A DNA stretch of 64,000 nt from Marinilactibacillus sp036039175 (lineage in GTDB: Bacteria > Bacillota > Bacilli > Lactobacillales > Carnobacteriaceae_A), in contig NZ_JAYXKP010000007.1 in the NCBI RefSeq assembly GCF_036039175.1, positions 62,001-126,000 of the forward strand. The letters run 5' to 3'. The position numbers were made by a program, and so were the translations under genes. The notes under the pieces are model-generated. The model saw only the letters and a list, made by a program, of their open reading frames with translations, had not been told where the DNA came from and ran no database searches. Positions 1 to 8,001 of this stretch are shown piece by piece. Every line of letters starts with the position of its first letter. Within the stretch, counting starts at the first letter, position 1.

Positions 1-14
1 TAATATTCAAAAAA

Positions 15-395
15 TTATCTTTCGCGTTTTACTTCAATACGGTAACCATCAGGGTCTGTTACGAAGAAATACGACGGTGTACCACCTGAAAGTCCTTTTA
101 ACTCACCTGTTTTGTAAGCAGAAGCTTTACAGATTTCATGCATTTCTTCTAAATCACCGACAGTTACACCTAAATGACTGAAGCCGTCTCCTACATTGTA
201 TGGCTCTGCATCATAATTGTAAGTAAGCTCAATTTGTACAGAAGAGCCTGGAGAGTTCAGATATATTAATTCAAACTTATTTTCTGGGAATTTTCTATGG
301 CTAGCAACTTCAAAATCAAATAGATTTGTATAGAAGTCTAAAGTAGCCTCAAGATCTCTAATACGTAAACAAATTTCAACAAGTTTTTGGTTCAT
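15..395 (-). CDS. VOC-family (glyoxalase I fold) protein
   Basis: Small protein of about 126 residues with the paired beta-alpha-beta-beta-beta layout of the vicinal oxygen chelate superfamily. The N-terminal module reads ICLRIRDLEATLDFYTNLF and the C-terminal module ends FFVTDPDGYRIEVKR, typical of lactoylglutathione lyase-like proteins. A His in GFSHLGVTV and a Glu in YRIEV are the likely metal ligands. An upstream TTG at 410 is in frame, but the ATG at 395 is preceded by GGAGG at the right distance and is chosen as the start. Family members isomerise hemithioacetals or bind drugs; the substrate cannot be told. A glyoxalase II-like gene lies 12 kb away, so methylglyoxal detoxification is possible but unproven. 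Confidence 0.85.
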   Translation of the reverse strand: MNQKLVEICLRIRDLEATLDFYTNLFDFEVASHRKFPENKFELIYLNSPGSSVQIELTYNYDAEPYNVGDGFSHLGVTVGDLEEMHEICKASAYKTGELKGLSGGTPSYFFVTDPDGYRIEVKRER

Positions 396-546
396 ACTAT
401 CATCCTCCAATAATTTCTTAATTTTATTTTAGCATGAATAGGTTTCCTACGCACATTTAACCAGTGAAACAATTGTCAGATTAAATGGGTTAAGTATTCC
501 AGTGTATGGCAGAACAGTCTCGAGAAAATCATTATAAAAACTATAA

Positions 547-596
547 AAAGATCTCTATTTATTTCTATACAATAAAATAGAGGTCTTTAATTTTTT
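547..596. terminator. Orphan hairpin between divergent genes
   Basis: A 14-bp stem (547-560 with 575-588, one G-U pair) is followed by a T run on the plus strand and by T-rich sequence on the minus strand. It lies between two divergently transcribed genes, where no annotated transcript should end. Confidence 0.55.
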
Positions 597-611
597 TATA
601 TTAAAAAAGTT

Positions 612-637
612 TGTAAGATTTTGACAGTTAATGCGTC
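612..637 (+). promoter_or_regulatory. Possible ECF-type promoter of the sigma operon
   Basis: TGTAAG at 612-617 and CGTC at 634-637 are separated by 16 bases, resembling the TGAAAC-N16-CGTC layout of extracytoplasmic-function sigma promoters, and the site sits directly upstream of the sigma gene. This would fit autoregulation. The -35 match is imperfect, so the call is tentative. Confidence 0.35.
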
Positions 638-658
638 TTATCTATAGGAGGTGAGAAG

Positions 659-1144
659 GTGGTGGAACTTGAAGAAATCTACACATTGTATTTTAAAGAT
701 GTCTATTTCTTTGCATACAGCTTAACCAAAGACAAGCATCTGGCAGAAGATATTACGTCTGAAACATTTTTAAAAGCATTAAAATCCTTAGATAGTTTTA
801 AAGGGGAGAGCGACATACGCGTATGGCTTTTTCAGATTGCTAAAAACACTTATTACTCCTATTTAAGGAAGTCTAAAAAGGAGACGGAACTTGATGCACT
901 AGAGGAGATAGCAGCTGAAATAGATATTGAGAAGCATGTCTTTACAAAAGAAGAATCGATGAATGTACATAAAGTTCTACACTAGCTTTCTGAACCTTAT
1001 AAAGAAGTCTTCACGTTGAGGTTGTTTGGAGGATTAAGCTTCAAACAGATAGCTGAACTATTTGGCAAAACGGATAACTGGGCTTGTGTGACGTTCTATA
1101 GAGCGAAAGAAAAAATAAGAGAAGAAATGAGGAAGAGCGAATGA
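659..1144 (+). pseudogene. ECF RNA polymerase sigma factor interrupted by TAG
   Basis: Begins at GTG 659 with AGGAGG seven bases upstream. Residues 1-108 carry a sigma-70 region 2 (YFKDVYFFAYSLTKD, then LAEDITSETFLKAL). TAG at 983-985 stops the frame, but the same frame continues without another stop as LSEPYKEVFTLRLFGGLSF, which is the region 4 helix-turn-helix, to TGA 1142-1144. Read through, it would be a normal 161-residue ECF sigma factor overlapping the anti-sigma start by ATGA. The codon sits at the linker just before region 4, where CAG or AAG would be expected. The truncated 108-residue product lacks -35 recognition and should be inactive. Genuine decay, sequencing error or amber read-through all remain possible. 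Confidence 0.85.
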
Positions 1145-2073
1145 AGGTATCCTGCGATGTCATAAAAGATCTTATTCCACTATATGCGGAAGGTATGTTA
1201 AGCGAAGATTCTGTCCAATTGGTAGAATCCCATCTTGAAAGTTGTGAAGAATGTCGAAATAGGCTGAACGAATTGAATGAGCCTTATCATGCTCCTTTAG
1301 ATACTAATGTCATGCCTTTGCTGAAGATGAAAGAAGCTTTAAAAAAGAAAAAAATAGTAACAATCATTCTTACTTTTGTTTTTGCGTTATTATTTTCTAC
1401 CATCTTTTTTGCTTTCGTGACTGAACCAAAATATATTCCATACAGCGAAGACTTCATTCAAGTAAACGAACAACCAGATGGTTCCCTCGTTGTTGAATTC
1501 AGTGAGAATGTATCGGACTATCAAATGGATCGATATTCGGTAGAAGGAGAATCTAATGTGTCTTATCGTTTTACTGCGTGGACAAATAGTTTGGATGAAT
1601 TCTTTCAGTCGAACGAAGTCGATTCTGTTGTACTAAATACAGAAGATGAAATAGTATCATCTGTATACTATTATCAAACTGAAGAGTTAGAAGACCAATT
1701 ACTATATGGGATTAATGAAAATCCAAACGGAGGATCACTTACATTACCAAGATTGAATCTATCTTATTATCTTGGAGCAGCAATGCTGTTTGGGGGCTTA
1801 TGTCTGGTCGTGGCCATGTTATTTAGGAGACGTAAACAAATCCTCGAGCTATCTCTTAAGTTGTTTTTATTACCTGTGTCTTATGTCGTAGCTCACTTGA
1901 TTATTATGGGAATGACTTCCGCATCTTATCACTCAGCAAGGGATCTGCTAGCTATTATTTTGATTACGATGTCACTCTATGCGTTAATGTTACTTGGAAT
2001 AGGCCTTTATTCTATAAGCAGAGAAAGAAAACGAATTGAGAAAATTAACCAGGGTAGAGGAGGTATGAAATGA
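1141..2073 (+). CDS. Zinc-finger anti-sigma factor, membrane protein
   Basis: The N-terminus is a cytoplasmic zf-HC2 domain with the HxxxCxxC zinc motif at His31, Cys35 and Cys38, the hallmark of ZAS anti-sigma factors. A transmembrane helix follows at about residues 70-92, then an extracytoplasmic domain rich in acidic residues (about 95-205), then three more hydrophobic segments between about 208 and 292. The start codon overlaps the sigma factor stop (ATGA), so the two are translationally coupled. It should hold the sigma factor inactive at the membrane until an envelope signal releases it. The gene is intact although its partner carries an amber codon. Confidence 0.85.
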   Translation: MKVSCDVIKDLIPLYAEGMLSEDSVQLVESHLESCEECRNRLNELNEPYHAPLDTNVMPLLKMKEALKKKKIVTIILTFVFALLFSTIFFAFVTEPKYIPYSEDFIQVNEQPDGSLVVEFSENVSDYQMDRYSVEGESNVSYRFTAWTNSLDEFFQSNEVDSVVLNTEDEIVSSVYYYQTEELEDQLLYGINENPNGGSLTLPRLNLSYYLGAAMLFGGLCLVVAMLFRRRKQILELSLKLFLLPVSYVVAHLIIMGMTSASYHSARDLLAIILITMSLYALMLLGIGLYSISRERKRIEKINQGRGGMK

Positions 2074-2540
2074 GAGGGATGTCGTTCGAAATTCCTAATA
2101 TGTATGGACAGCATCTACTTGATATTCTGGAAGAAACGAATCTAAAAGATATGAACTGGTGGATAGGTGGAGGAGAATCTTATAGAATTCAAAATAATAC
2201 ATTAGGAGATTCACTTTTTTCTAAAGATTGGGAAACGAATGGAATAGGCGGAGAAAAACTGTACGTATTGATATCAAAACAAGAGTACTATCTTATCTTT
2301 TGCGACTTAAAAGGCTTTCCCAAAAATTCAGAGGTAAAAGAAGTTGCAACATACGAAGAATTTCTGGAAAGTGACTGTCAGTTTGTTTTAAATCTAGTAG
2401 ATTCCTCATACACGACGATCTACTCTAAGAACCAAACGACGATTGAGAGCTTATATACAAAAGCAATCATTTTAGGATATGAGAATGTGAGTTACTTGGA
2501 AGACGAAATTGATGACAATACTACGCTTATTGCATTTTAG
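2070..2540 (+). CDS. DUF2691 family protein
   Basis: A 156-residue soluble protein. The opening RGMSFEIPNMYGQHLLDIL and the GGGESY segment match the DUF2691 family of Bacillota as I remember it; its function is unknown. The start codon overlaps the stop of the anti-sigma gene (ATGA) and a GGAGG precedes it, so it is the third gene of the sigma operon. A terminator follows. No signal peptide or membrane segment is seen. The operon position suggests, but does not show, a link to the envelope-stress regulon. Confidence 0.65.
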   Translation: MRGMSFEIPNMYGQHLLDILEETNLKDMNWWIGGGESYRIQNNTLGDSLFSKDWETNGIGGEKLYVLISKQEYYLIFCDLKGFPKNSEVKEVATYEEFLESDCQFVLNLVDSSYTTIYSKNQTTIESLYTKAIILGYENVSYLEDEIDDNTTLIAF

Positions 2541-2555
2541 GCATCAAATCCTAAG

Positions 2556-2590
2556 CAGAAACTTAGTAAAAACTGAGTTTCTGTTTTTTA
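2556..2590 (+). terminator. Rho-independent terminator after DUF2691 gene
   Basis: An 11-bp stem (2556-2566 with 2573-2583, one G-U pair) followed by six T residues closes the sigma/anti-sigma/DUF2691 operon. Confidence 0.8.
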
Positions 2591-2739
2591 TTTATCATAA
2601 AAACGTTTATTGATTCGCATCAGAATGGTAGACTTTAGACTATAGAAGAGTCGATAAAAAGGTACTGGACATTAAAAAAACAGTTAATTGTAAAAACTCT
2701 GTTATAATCATTCAGCTAAGAAAAAGAAAGCAGGAAAAT

Positions 2740-4197
2740 ATGAATAAGCAATCATTTGAAAAATTTGAGATTAGCCCAGAAATATCAAAAGCTTTAACGA
2801 GTTTACGTTACTTCCACCCGACAGCGGTGCAGGAAGCCGTTATCCCGTTAGCCTTAGAGAAACAAGACATCATTGTCGAATCCCAAACAGGTAGTGGTAA
2901 GACCGTTGCTTTTGGTATTCCACTTTGTGAACAAGCAGAATGGGAAGAAAATAAACCACAATCTCTGATTTTAGTTCCAACTCGGGAGTTAGCACTGCAG
3001 GTTAAGGACGATATCATGAATATTGGTCGATTGAAACGGATTAAAGTTACGGCTGTATTTGGTAAGTCTCCCTTTAAGATACAGAAATCTGAATTAAAAC
3101 AAAAAAGTCATATTGTGGTCGGTACGCCAGGACGAATCTTGGAACATTTAAAAGAAGGTACACTAGTAGTCGATAAAATCAGCAGCTTAGTTTTAGATGA
3201 AGCCGACGAAATGCTGAATATGGGGTTCATTGAACAGGTAGAAGAAATTATTGGCCATTTACCGACCGAACGTCAGACGATGCTGTTTTCTGCGACGATG
3301 TCATCAGAAATTAGTCGTTTAGCTAGTTTTTATATGAGAGATGACCGAGCTTCTGTGAAAATGGAAGCATCAGTGGAAAACACGCCTAAGATTTTACACT
3401 CTTATATTAACGTAGAAGAGTCCTCTAAGGAAAAACTGCTTTTAGACTTACTAACGATTGAAAACCCGGATGCCTGTATCATTTTTTGTAACACTAAAGA
3501 TGCAGTAGACTCTGTTGTAAAATATTTGGACGAAGCCGATTTACCAGTCGATAAGTTACACGGCGGTATGGAACAAGACGACCGCTTGGATGTAATGGAT
3601 GAATTCCGCTCTGGGAAACTACGTTACTTGGTGGCTACTGATGTTGCGGCTCGTGGAATCGATATTGATAACGTGACACACGTCGTCAACTACGATGTTC
3701 CTGTTGAAAAAGAGAGCTATACGCACCGTACAGGCCGAACAGGTAGAGCGGGTAAAACAGGATTAGCCTTGACAATGGTCAGTAATGCTGACAGAAGACG
3801 TTGGCAAGAAGTTCGTGACTATACGTTCGATGGTAATCAAGAGCTGACGGAAATAACAGCGCCTAACGAACGTGCAGTGACCCGAGCTAAAGTAGCTTTT
3901 GAAAAGAAAATAAATACGCGTATTGCACCGAAAAATGCCCGTAACAAAGAATTAAATAAGGACATTACAAGAGTTTACTTCAACGGAGGTAAAAAGAAAA
4001 AACTCCGTGCAATTGATTTCGTCGGTACATTAACGAGTATAAGAGATGTATCAGCCGAAGATATTGGTATCATCACGATTCAAGAAAATGTTACCTATAT
4101 CGAGATCATGAATGGTAAAGGTCCCTATGTGATTTCTGAGATGCAAAACCGTACAATAAAAGGAAAAAATTTAAAAGTAAATAAAGCACGTAAGTAA
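2740..4197 (+). CDS. dbpA: DEAD-box ATP-dependent RNA helicase DbpA/YxiN
   Basis: All helicase motifs are present: Q motif near residue 30 (FHPTAVQEA), Walker A SQTGSGKT at about 49-56, PTRELALQ, TPGR, DEAD at 153-156, SAT, and in the second domain ARGID and HRTGRTGR. The C-terminal 75 residues (ITRVYFNGGKKKKLRAIDFV onward) form the DbpA RNA-binding domain that docks on hairpin 92 of 23S rRNA, so the protein is expected to act in 50S ribosome assembly. Length 485 is normal for the B. subtilis YxiN type. It is transcribed alone; a TATAAT box at 2703-2708 is a likely -10 element and a strong terminator follows. Confidence 0.93.
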   Translation: MNKQSFEKFEISPEISKALTSLRYFHPTAVQEAVIPLALEKQDIIVESQTGSGKTVAFGIPLCEQAEWEENKPQSLILVPTRELALQVKDDIMNIGRLKRIKVTAVFGKSPFKIQKSELKQKSHIVVGTPGRILEHLKEGTLVVDKISSLVLDEADEMLNMGFIEQVEEIIGHLPTERQTMLFSATMSSEISRLASFYMRDDRASVKMEASVENTPKILHSYINVEESSKEKLLLDLLTIENPDACIIFCNTKDAVDSVVKYLDEADLPVDKLHGGMEQDDRLDVMDEFRSGKLRYLVATDVAARGIDIDNVTHVVNYDVPVEKESYTHRTGRTGRAGKTGLALTMVSNADRRRWQEVRDYTFDGNQELTEITAPNERAVTRAKVAFEKKINTRIAPKNARNKELNKDITRVYFNGGKKKKLRAIDFVGTLTSIRDVSAEDIGIITIQENVTYIEIMNGKGPYVISEMQNRTIKGKNLKVNKARK

Positions 4198-4221
4198 AAA
4201 GTGAATTACTATCTATAAACA

Positions 4222-4270
4222 AAACACATTATTTTTCAACTACTGAAAAATAGTGTGTTTTATTTTATTT
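4222..4270 (+). terminator. Strong terminator after dbpA
   Basis: A 17-bp stem with one G-U pair (4222-4238 with 4244-4260) and a loop of five bases is followed by a T-rich tract. Confidence 0.9.
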
Positions 4271-4357
4271 ATACTAACTAGTAAAAGCAGTATGTCTAAG
4301 ATAAAATAAACATAAAATTAGATATACATATAAACGAGTTAAAGATAAAGGAGTATC

Positions 4358-4924
4358 ATGATGAGGGAAATAGTGGTTAGCGCGTTAGTGTTACTCAGCT
4401 TGACGAGTCTTTCAGCATGTGCAAGTCTAGAGGAAGTGACTGTAGTAGAAGAAAACCAGCCAGATGTTCATCCTGTAGAGAATATAGAGGAAACGATTGT
4501 ATATAGTACAGAAGACGTCTCTACATTGCATACAGAAGCTCCTTCCGTAAAGCGGATCAGTGCGGGCTATGATGTACCAATGGACTTTGACCATATGTAT
4601 GAAGAAATTTTTTGGGGCGTTGAAGAAGAGAGGGAAGGTACAGCGTATCAATTTCTTCATGTTCACCCGGGGATTGTAAACATGGGAGACACAATCATAG
4701 TGGACTGGAATACAATGGATCCACAGCCTACTGAAGTTCAGCTAATTGAAGTAAATCCAAATAATGATCCCGGAATAATCAGTGAGATGACTGTTCCTGA
4801 GAGTGAAAATATAAGGATTGAAATTAGCGAAGAAGAAATAGGTAAGCAGTATACTGTCCAGTACTTATGGAAAGATGGAGAAGTCGTTACTGGAAAAACA
4901 ATGCTGGGATTTGAATTTGAATAA
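4358..4924 (+). CDS. Predicted lipoprotein of unknown function
   Basis: A type II signal peptide is clear: short charged start, hydrophobic core VVSALVLLSLTSLSA, and the lipobox LSAC with lipidated Cys at residue 21 (20 if the second ATG is used). The mature part is about 165 residues, strongly acidic, with no membrane segment. The C-terminal half (GDTIIVDWNTMDPQP through VQYLWKDGEVV) looks like a beta-sandwich. Two tandem ATG codons follow an AAAGGAG. I do not recognise the family. Another small lipoprotein gene follows 63 bases later in the same direction. Confidence 0.7.
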   Translation: MMREIVVSALVLLSLTSLSACASLEEVTVVEENQPDVHPVENIEETIVYSTEDVSTLHTEAPSVKRISAGYDVPMDFDHMYEEIFWGVEEEREGTAYQFLHVHPGIVNMGDTIIVDWNTMDPQPTEVQLIEVNPNNDPGIISEMTVPESENIRIEISEEEIGKQYTVQYLWKDGEVVTGKTMLGFEFE

Positions 4925-4987
4925 ACGATTCCATTTCGTAATATACAGAAGTATATGGAGTATTTAAAAGTATGTAAGGAGTAGGTA

Positions 4988-5332
4988 ATGAAATTTTTAC
5001 TATTAACGCTGTGTAGTCTGATTCTTATTGCTTGTCAGTCAAAAGATAGTAGTTTAAATCAATCAGATATAGAAACAGAAGTATCTAAACAAAAACCGAT
5101 AGGGGATACTACTGGAGAATTCGTAGCAGAGATTGTATCCTTCGACGAAAATAGTGCAGTCGTTCTTGCAGAAGATCTTTCGGGATATCCTAACGGATCA
5201 GAAATTAGTGTATCCTTACCAGAAGGAGAAGGTTGGGAAATAGGAGACGTTGTACGTGTTGAGTATGCAGGTGGATTTATGGAAAGCCATCCCATGCAGA
5301 TTAAACAGAAGAGTATTAAAAAAGTACAGTAA
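4988..5332 (+). CDS. Small lipoprotein, DUF3221-like
   Basis: A 114-residue protein with signal peptide and lipobox LIAC (Cys16). After a short polar linker, the domain (EFVAEIVSFDENSAVVLAED, then GWEIGDVVRVEYAGGFMESH and PMQIK) has the pattern of DUF3221 proteins, in which a small barrel ends in a G-x-ESYPAQ-like segment. It should be anchored to the outer face of the membrane. Function unknown. It probably shares a transcript with the lipoprotein upstream, as no terminator is seen between them. Confidence 0.65.
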   Translation: MKFLLLTLCSLILIACQSKDSSLNQSDIETEVSKQKPIGDTTGEFVAEIVSFDENSAVVLAEDLSGYPNGSEISVSLPEGEGWEIGDVVRVEYAGGFMESHPMQIKQKSIKKVQ

Positions 5333-5436
5333 GTAGCAAAACACTATCGAAGCTGGCACAATGTGTAAAGAAAACAACTTTATTCAAAAGTACAGCGAAG
5401 CGATAGTCATTTTTTATATTTTATTGATGTGCTAAG

Positions 5437-5470
5437 AGGACTCCCAACCAGTTTAGGGAGTCCTTTTTTA
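5437..5470 (+). terminator. Rho-independent terminator
   Basis: A 9-bp GC-rich stem (AGGACTCCC with GGGAGTCCT) and a T run lie downstream of the lipoprotein pair. Confidence 0.85.
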
Positions 5471-5527
5471 GCTTAACTTTTAACAATTTTCAAATATAAA
5501 TCTTTATTGTACTCTAGTCTGAATATC

Positions 5528-5541
5528 TTATTGTACAATAA
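5528..5541. promoter_or_regulatory. Perfect 14-bp palindrome upstream of GGDEF-EAL gene
   Basis: TTATTGTACAATAA is self-complementary and lies about 100 bases before the GGDEF-EAL start. A partial copy (TTTATTGTAC) occurs about 25 bases upstream. It is a candidate operator; the regulator is unknown. Confidence 0.35.
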
Positions 5542-5637
5542 AAGATAAGGTCTTTGAGTAATATCGAAAGTAGTCTTAAATAAAGAAAGTAAAAGACGAT
5601 AATTTCTATAAAGCATGTCTCGTTTAGGAGTGAAAAA

Positions 5638-7902
5638 ATGACAATGCTGAAAGAAAAGCGATTTATTGTAATTTTTATATTAATGAACGTTTTTATACTG
5701 TTTGGATGGAACTTAATTTTTAGAGGTAATGTATGGTTAATGAACCTGGATATTCTTATCCTTCAAACAACGGCCATGCTTTTTGGACTGATTCAGTTTA
5801 GAAAAGCGTATAAAAAAACGGACAATCAACAAAAAACATTCTGGCTTATATTGAGTATCGGAGCGGCCTTGTGTCTCGTTGGAAATATGTTTTGGCTTGT
5901 TCCACAGATCATAAAGGGAGAGTTTGTATCTACAGGTATTGAGTACCTTTTCTGGTTATTGGGTCGAGTTACTTATCTGATTGCGCTGTTTTACCGCATC
6001 AGAGGTATCAATACAATTAAATTCAAAAAAGTCTATATTTTCAACATATTGATTTTCATGATTACTACGGCATCTGTAACTTTGTATTACTTAATAGAGC
6101 CAACGTTGAATTATGCAGAAAATTCATTATCATCTATTGTTGTAGCTTTGATGTACCCAATCATTAATTCGAGTATCCTATTAATGATTTTTGTTATTTG
6201 TTATCTCATTTACAAAAAAATAGAAAGTCGTATCATGATCTTCCTTGCTGGAGGCTTTCTGTTGACAGTGATTGGAGATAGTTATTATGCTTTTTTGGAG
6301 TCGAGCAGTAACTTCGCTCCTGGGGGTACAGTTGCCTATTTGTGGCTGATTGGTATGTGGCTACTTGGATTTGCAGGGTATTTTGCGAAAGATAATGAAA
6401 GGGTGCGAGAACAATACGATGAAGGATTTGGTCTACGAAATACAACGATTCTTCCTTATATCAGCACATTAGTCCTTATTATTCTCGTAATTGATAGCTA
6501 TAATTGGGTAGTTAATTCTCTTAGCTTTGGTTTACTGATTGTCATTGGAATGATTATTTTTCGTCAATTGCTCATTATAAAAGAAAACAACGGCTTGATA
6601 AGAGAATTTAGTTATCTAGCTTATCATGATCCATTGACGGGGTTAAGCAACCGTACGGAATTCAAAGAAACGCTAGAATCCGAAATGAAAAGAGTACAAG
6701 ATAAAGAAATTGTCTTAATGTTGATTGATCTCGATCGATTTAAGGTAGCTAATGATACACTCGGGCATCAAGTTGGAGACGAAATATTAGTCAAAGCTGC
6801 TGAACGTATTGAAGAAGTTCTTGGACCCAATATGAAAGTATTTAGATTGGGTGGTGATGAATTTGCAGTCATTATTCTTCAGGAAATGGATTCAAAATGT
6901 AATGTCTTGGCAGAAAAAATTCTTCAGAATATTCAAAAACCGTTTAAGCTTAATGACTACGAAATCAGTCTCACAGCTAGTATAGGCATTAGTGTTTTTC
7001 CAAAGACGGGTCGTTCTTATGAAGAGCTGTTTAAGTTTGCAGATACGGCAATGTATTTAGCTAAAGATAGTGGTAAAAATGGATTTAAATATTATGATGA
7101 TAACTTGAGCGAAGTGATGGAACGTAGACTGAAAATTGAAAGTGATTTGAGAAAAGGGCTAGAAAAAAATCAATTTGAGTTATATTATCAACCTAAAGTT
7201 TCATTGGATTCCAGAGAAATTACTGGGGTGGAGGCATTGCTCCGTTGGAATCACCCAGAATTAGGTTGGATTTCTCCTGTTGAGTTTATTCCAATTGCAG
7301 AAGAAACAGGGCAAGTGATGGCTATTGGAGAATGGGTCTTAAGAAATGCTTGTAGGCAAAATCAAATCTGGCGAGAAAAAGGACTACCCTCTATAAGAAT
7401 GTCTGTGAATGTATCCGTTAAGCAATTTCAACATGGCGGACTCGTAAGGATTGTAAAAAAAGCACTTGAAGAATCTGGTTTATCTCCTCACTATTTAGAA
7501 ATAGAGGTCACTGAGAGTATTATGCAAAACACGAGTGAAAGTAGTGAAGTTTTGCATCAATTCAGAGAAATGGGGATACAAATTTCTATTGACGATTTTG
7601 GAACTGGGTACTCCTCGTTGAATATTATTCAGCAATTACCGATTGATACAATCAAGTTGGACAGATCATTTATAACGGATATTGAGAACGAAAATCAACT
7701 CTCTATGGTCAAAACGATTATCAACTTAGGCGAAAATTTAAAATTGAATGTAGTAGCTGAAGGAATAGAAACAGAGTATCAGCTAACAAAATTGATTGAA
7801 AGTGGATGCCAAATTGGTCAAGGCTTTTTGTTCTCAAAACCCGTTGAACCTGACCAGTTTGAATTATTACTAAGACAACGTGTATTTCCAAACAGACAAT
7901 GA
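5638..7902 (+). CDS. Membrane-bound GGDEF-EAL c-di-GMP enzyme
   Basis: 754 residues. The first 310 form about eight to ten transmembrane helices with no recognisable ligand domain. A GGDEF domain follows (DPLTGLSNRTEF, LIDLDRFKVANDTLGH, and an intact GGDEF at residues 405-409), then an EAL domain with EAL at 532-534, DDFGTGYSS at about 652, KLDRSF and AEGIET. Both active sites look complete, so it could make or degrade c-di-GMP; the EAL domain has the usual acidic metal ligands. No RxxD inhibitory site lies five residues before GGDEF. It appears monocistronic with a terminator shared with the convergent flavoprotein gene. Confidence 0.92.
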   Translation: MTMLKEKRFIVIFILMNVFILFGWNLIFRGNVWLMNLDILILQTTAMLFGLIQFRKAYKKTDNQQKTFWLILSIGAALCLVGNMFWLVPQIIKGEFVSTGIEYLFWLLGRVTYLIALFYRIRGINTIKFKKVYIFNILIFMITTASVTLYYLIEPTLNYAENSLSSIVVALMYPIINSSILLMIFVICYLIYKKIESRIMIFLAGGFLLTVIGDSYYAFLESSSNFAPGGTVAYLWLIGMWLLGFAGYFAKDNERVREQYDEGFGLRNTTILPYISTLVLIILVIDSYNWVVNSLSFGLLIVIGMIIFRQLLIIKENNGLIREFSYLAYHDPLTGLSNRTEFKETLESEMKRVQDKEIVLMLIDLDRFKVANDTLGHQVGDEILVKAAERIEEVLGPNMKVFRLGGDEFAVIILQEMDSKCNVLAEKILQNIQKPFKLNDYEISLTASIGISVFPKTGRSYEELFKFADTAMYLAKDSGKNGFKYYDDNLSEVMERRLKIESDLRKGLEKNQFELYYQPKVSLDSREITGVEALLRWNHPELGWISPVEFIPIAEETGQVMAIGEWVLRNACRQNQIWREKGLPSIRMSVNVSVKQFQHGGLVRIVKKALEESGLSPHYLEIEVTESIMQNTSESSEVLHQFREMGIQISIDDFGTGYSSLNIIQQLPIDTIKLDRSFITDIENENQLSMVKTIINLGENLKLNVVAEGIETEYQLTKLIESGCQIGQGFLFSKPVEPDQFELLLRQRVFPNRQ

Positions 7903-7941
7903 AAGAAAGCTATAATAGCTTTTGCAAATTAGATACACAAT

Positions 7942-7983
7942 AAAAAGCGTCGCTCTTCTAGAAATAGAAGGACGACGCTTTTA
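7942..7983. terminator. Bidirectional terminator
   Basis: A 17-bp imperfect stem (7943-7959 with 7966-7982) with A and T tracts on its two sides lies between the convergent GGDEF-EAL and oxidoreductase genes. Confidence 0.85.
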
Positions 7984-8001
7984 AATTTCATGTGCCAACT
8001 T

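Larger units (their letters stand above)
5333..5637. other. Gene-free stretch: terminator and palindrome
   Basis: These 305 bases between a lipoprotein gene and the GGDEF-EAL gene hold a terminator (5437-5470) and a perfect 14-bp palindrome (5528-5541). No ORF with a ribosome binding site is visible. Confidence 0.6.
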
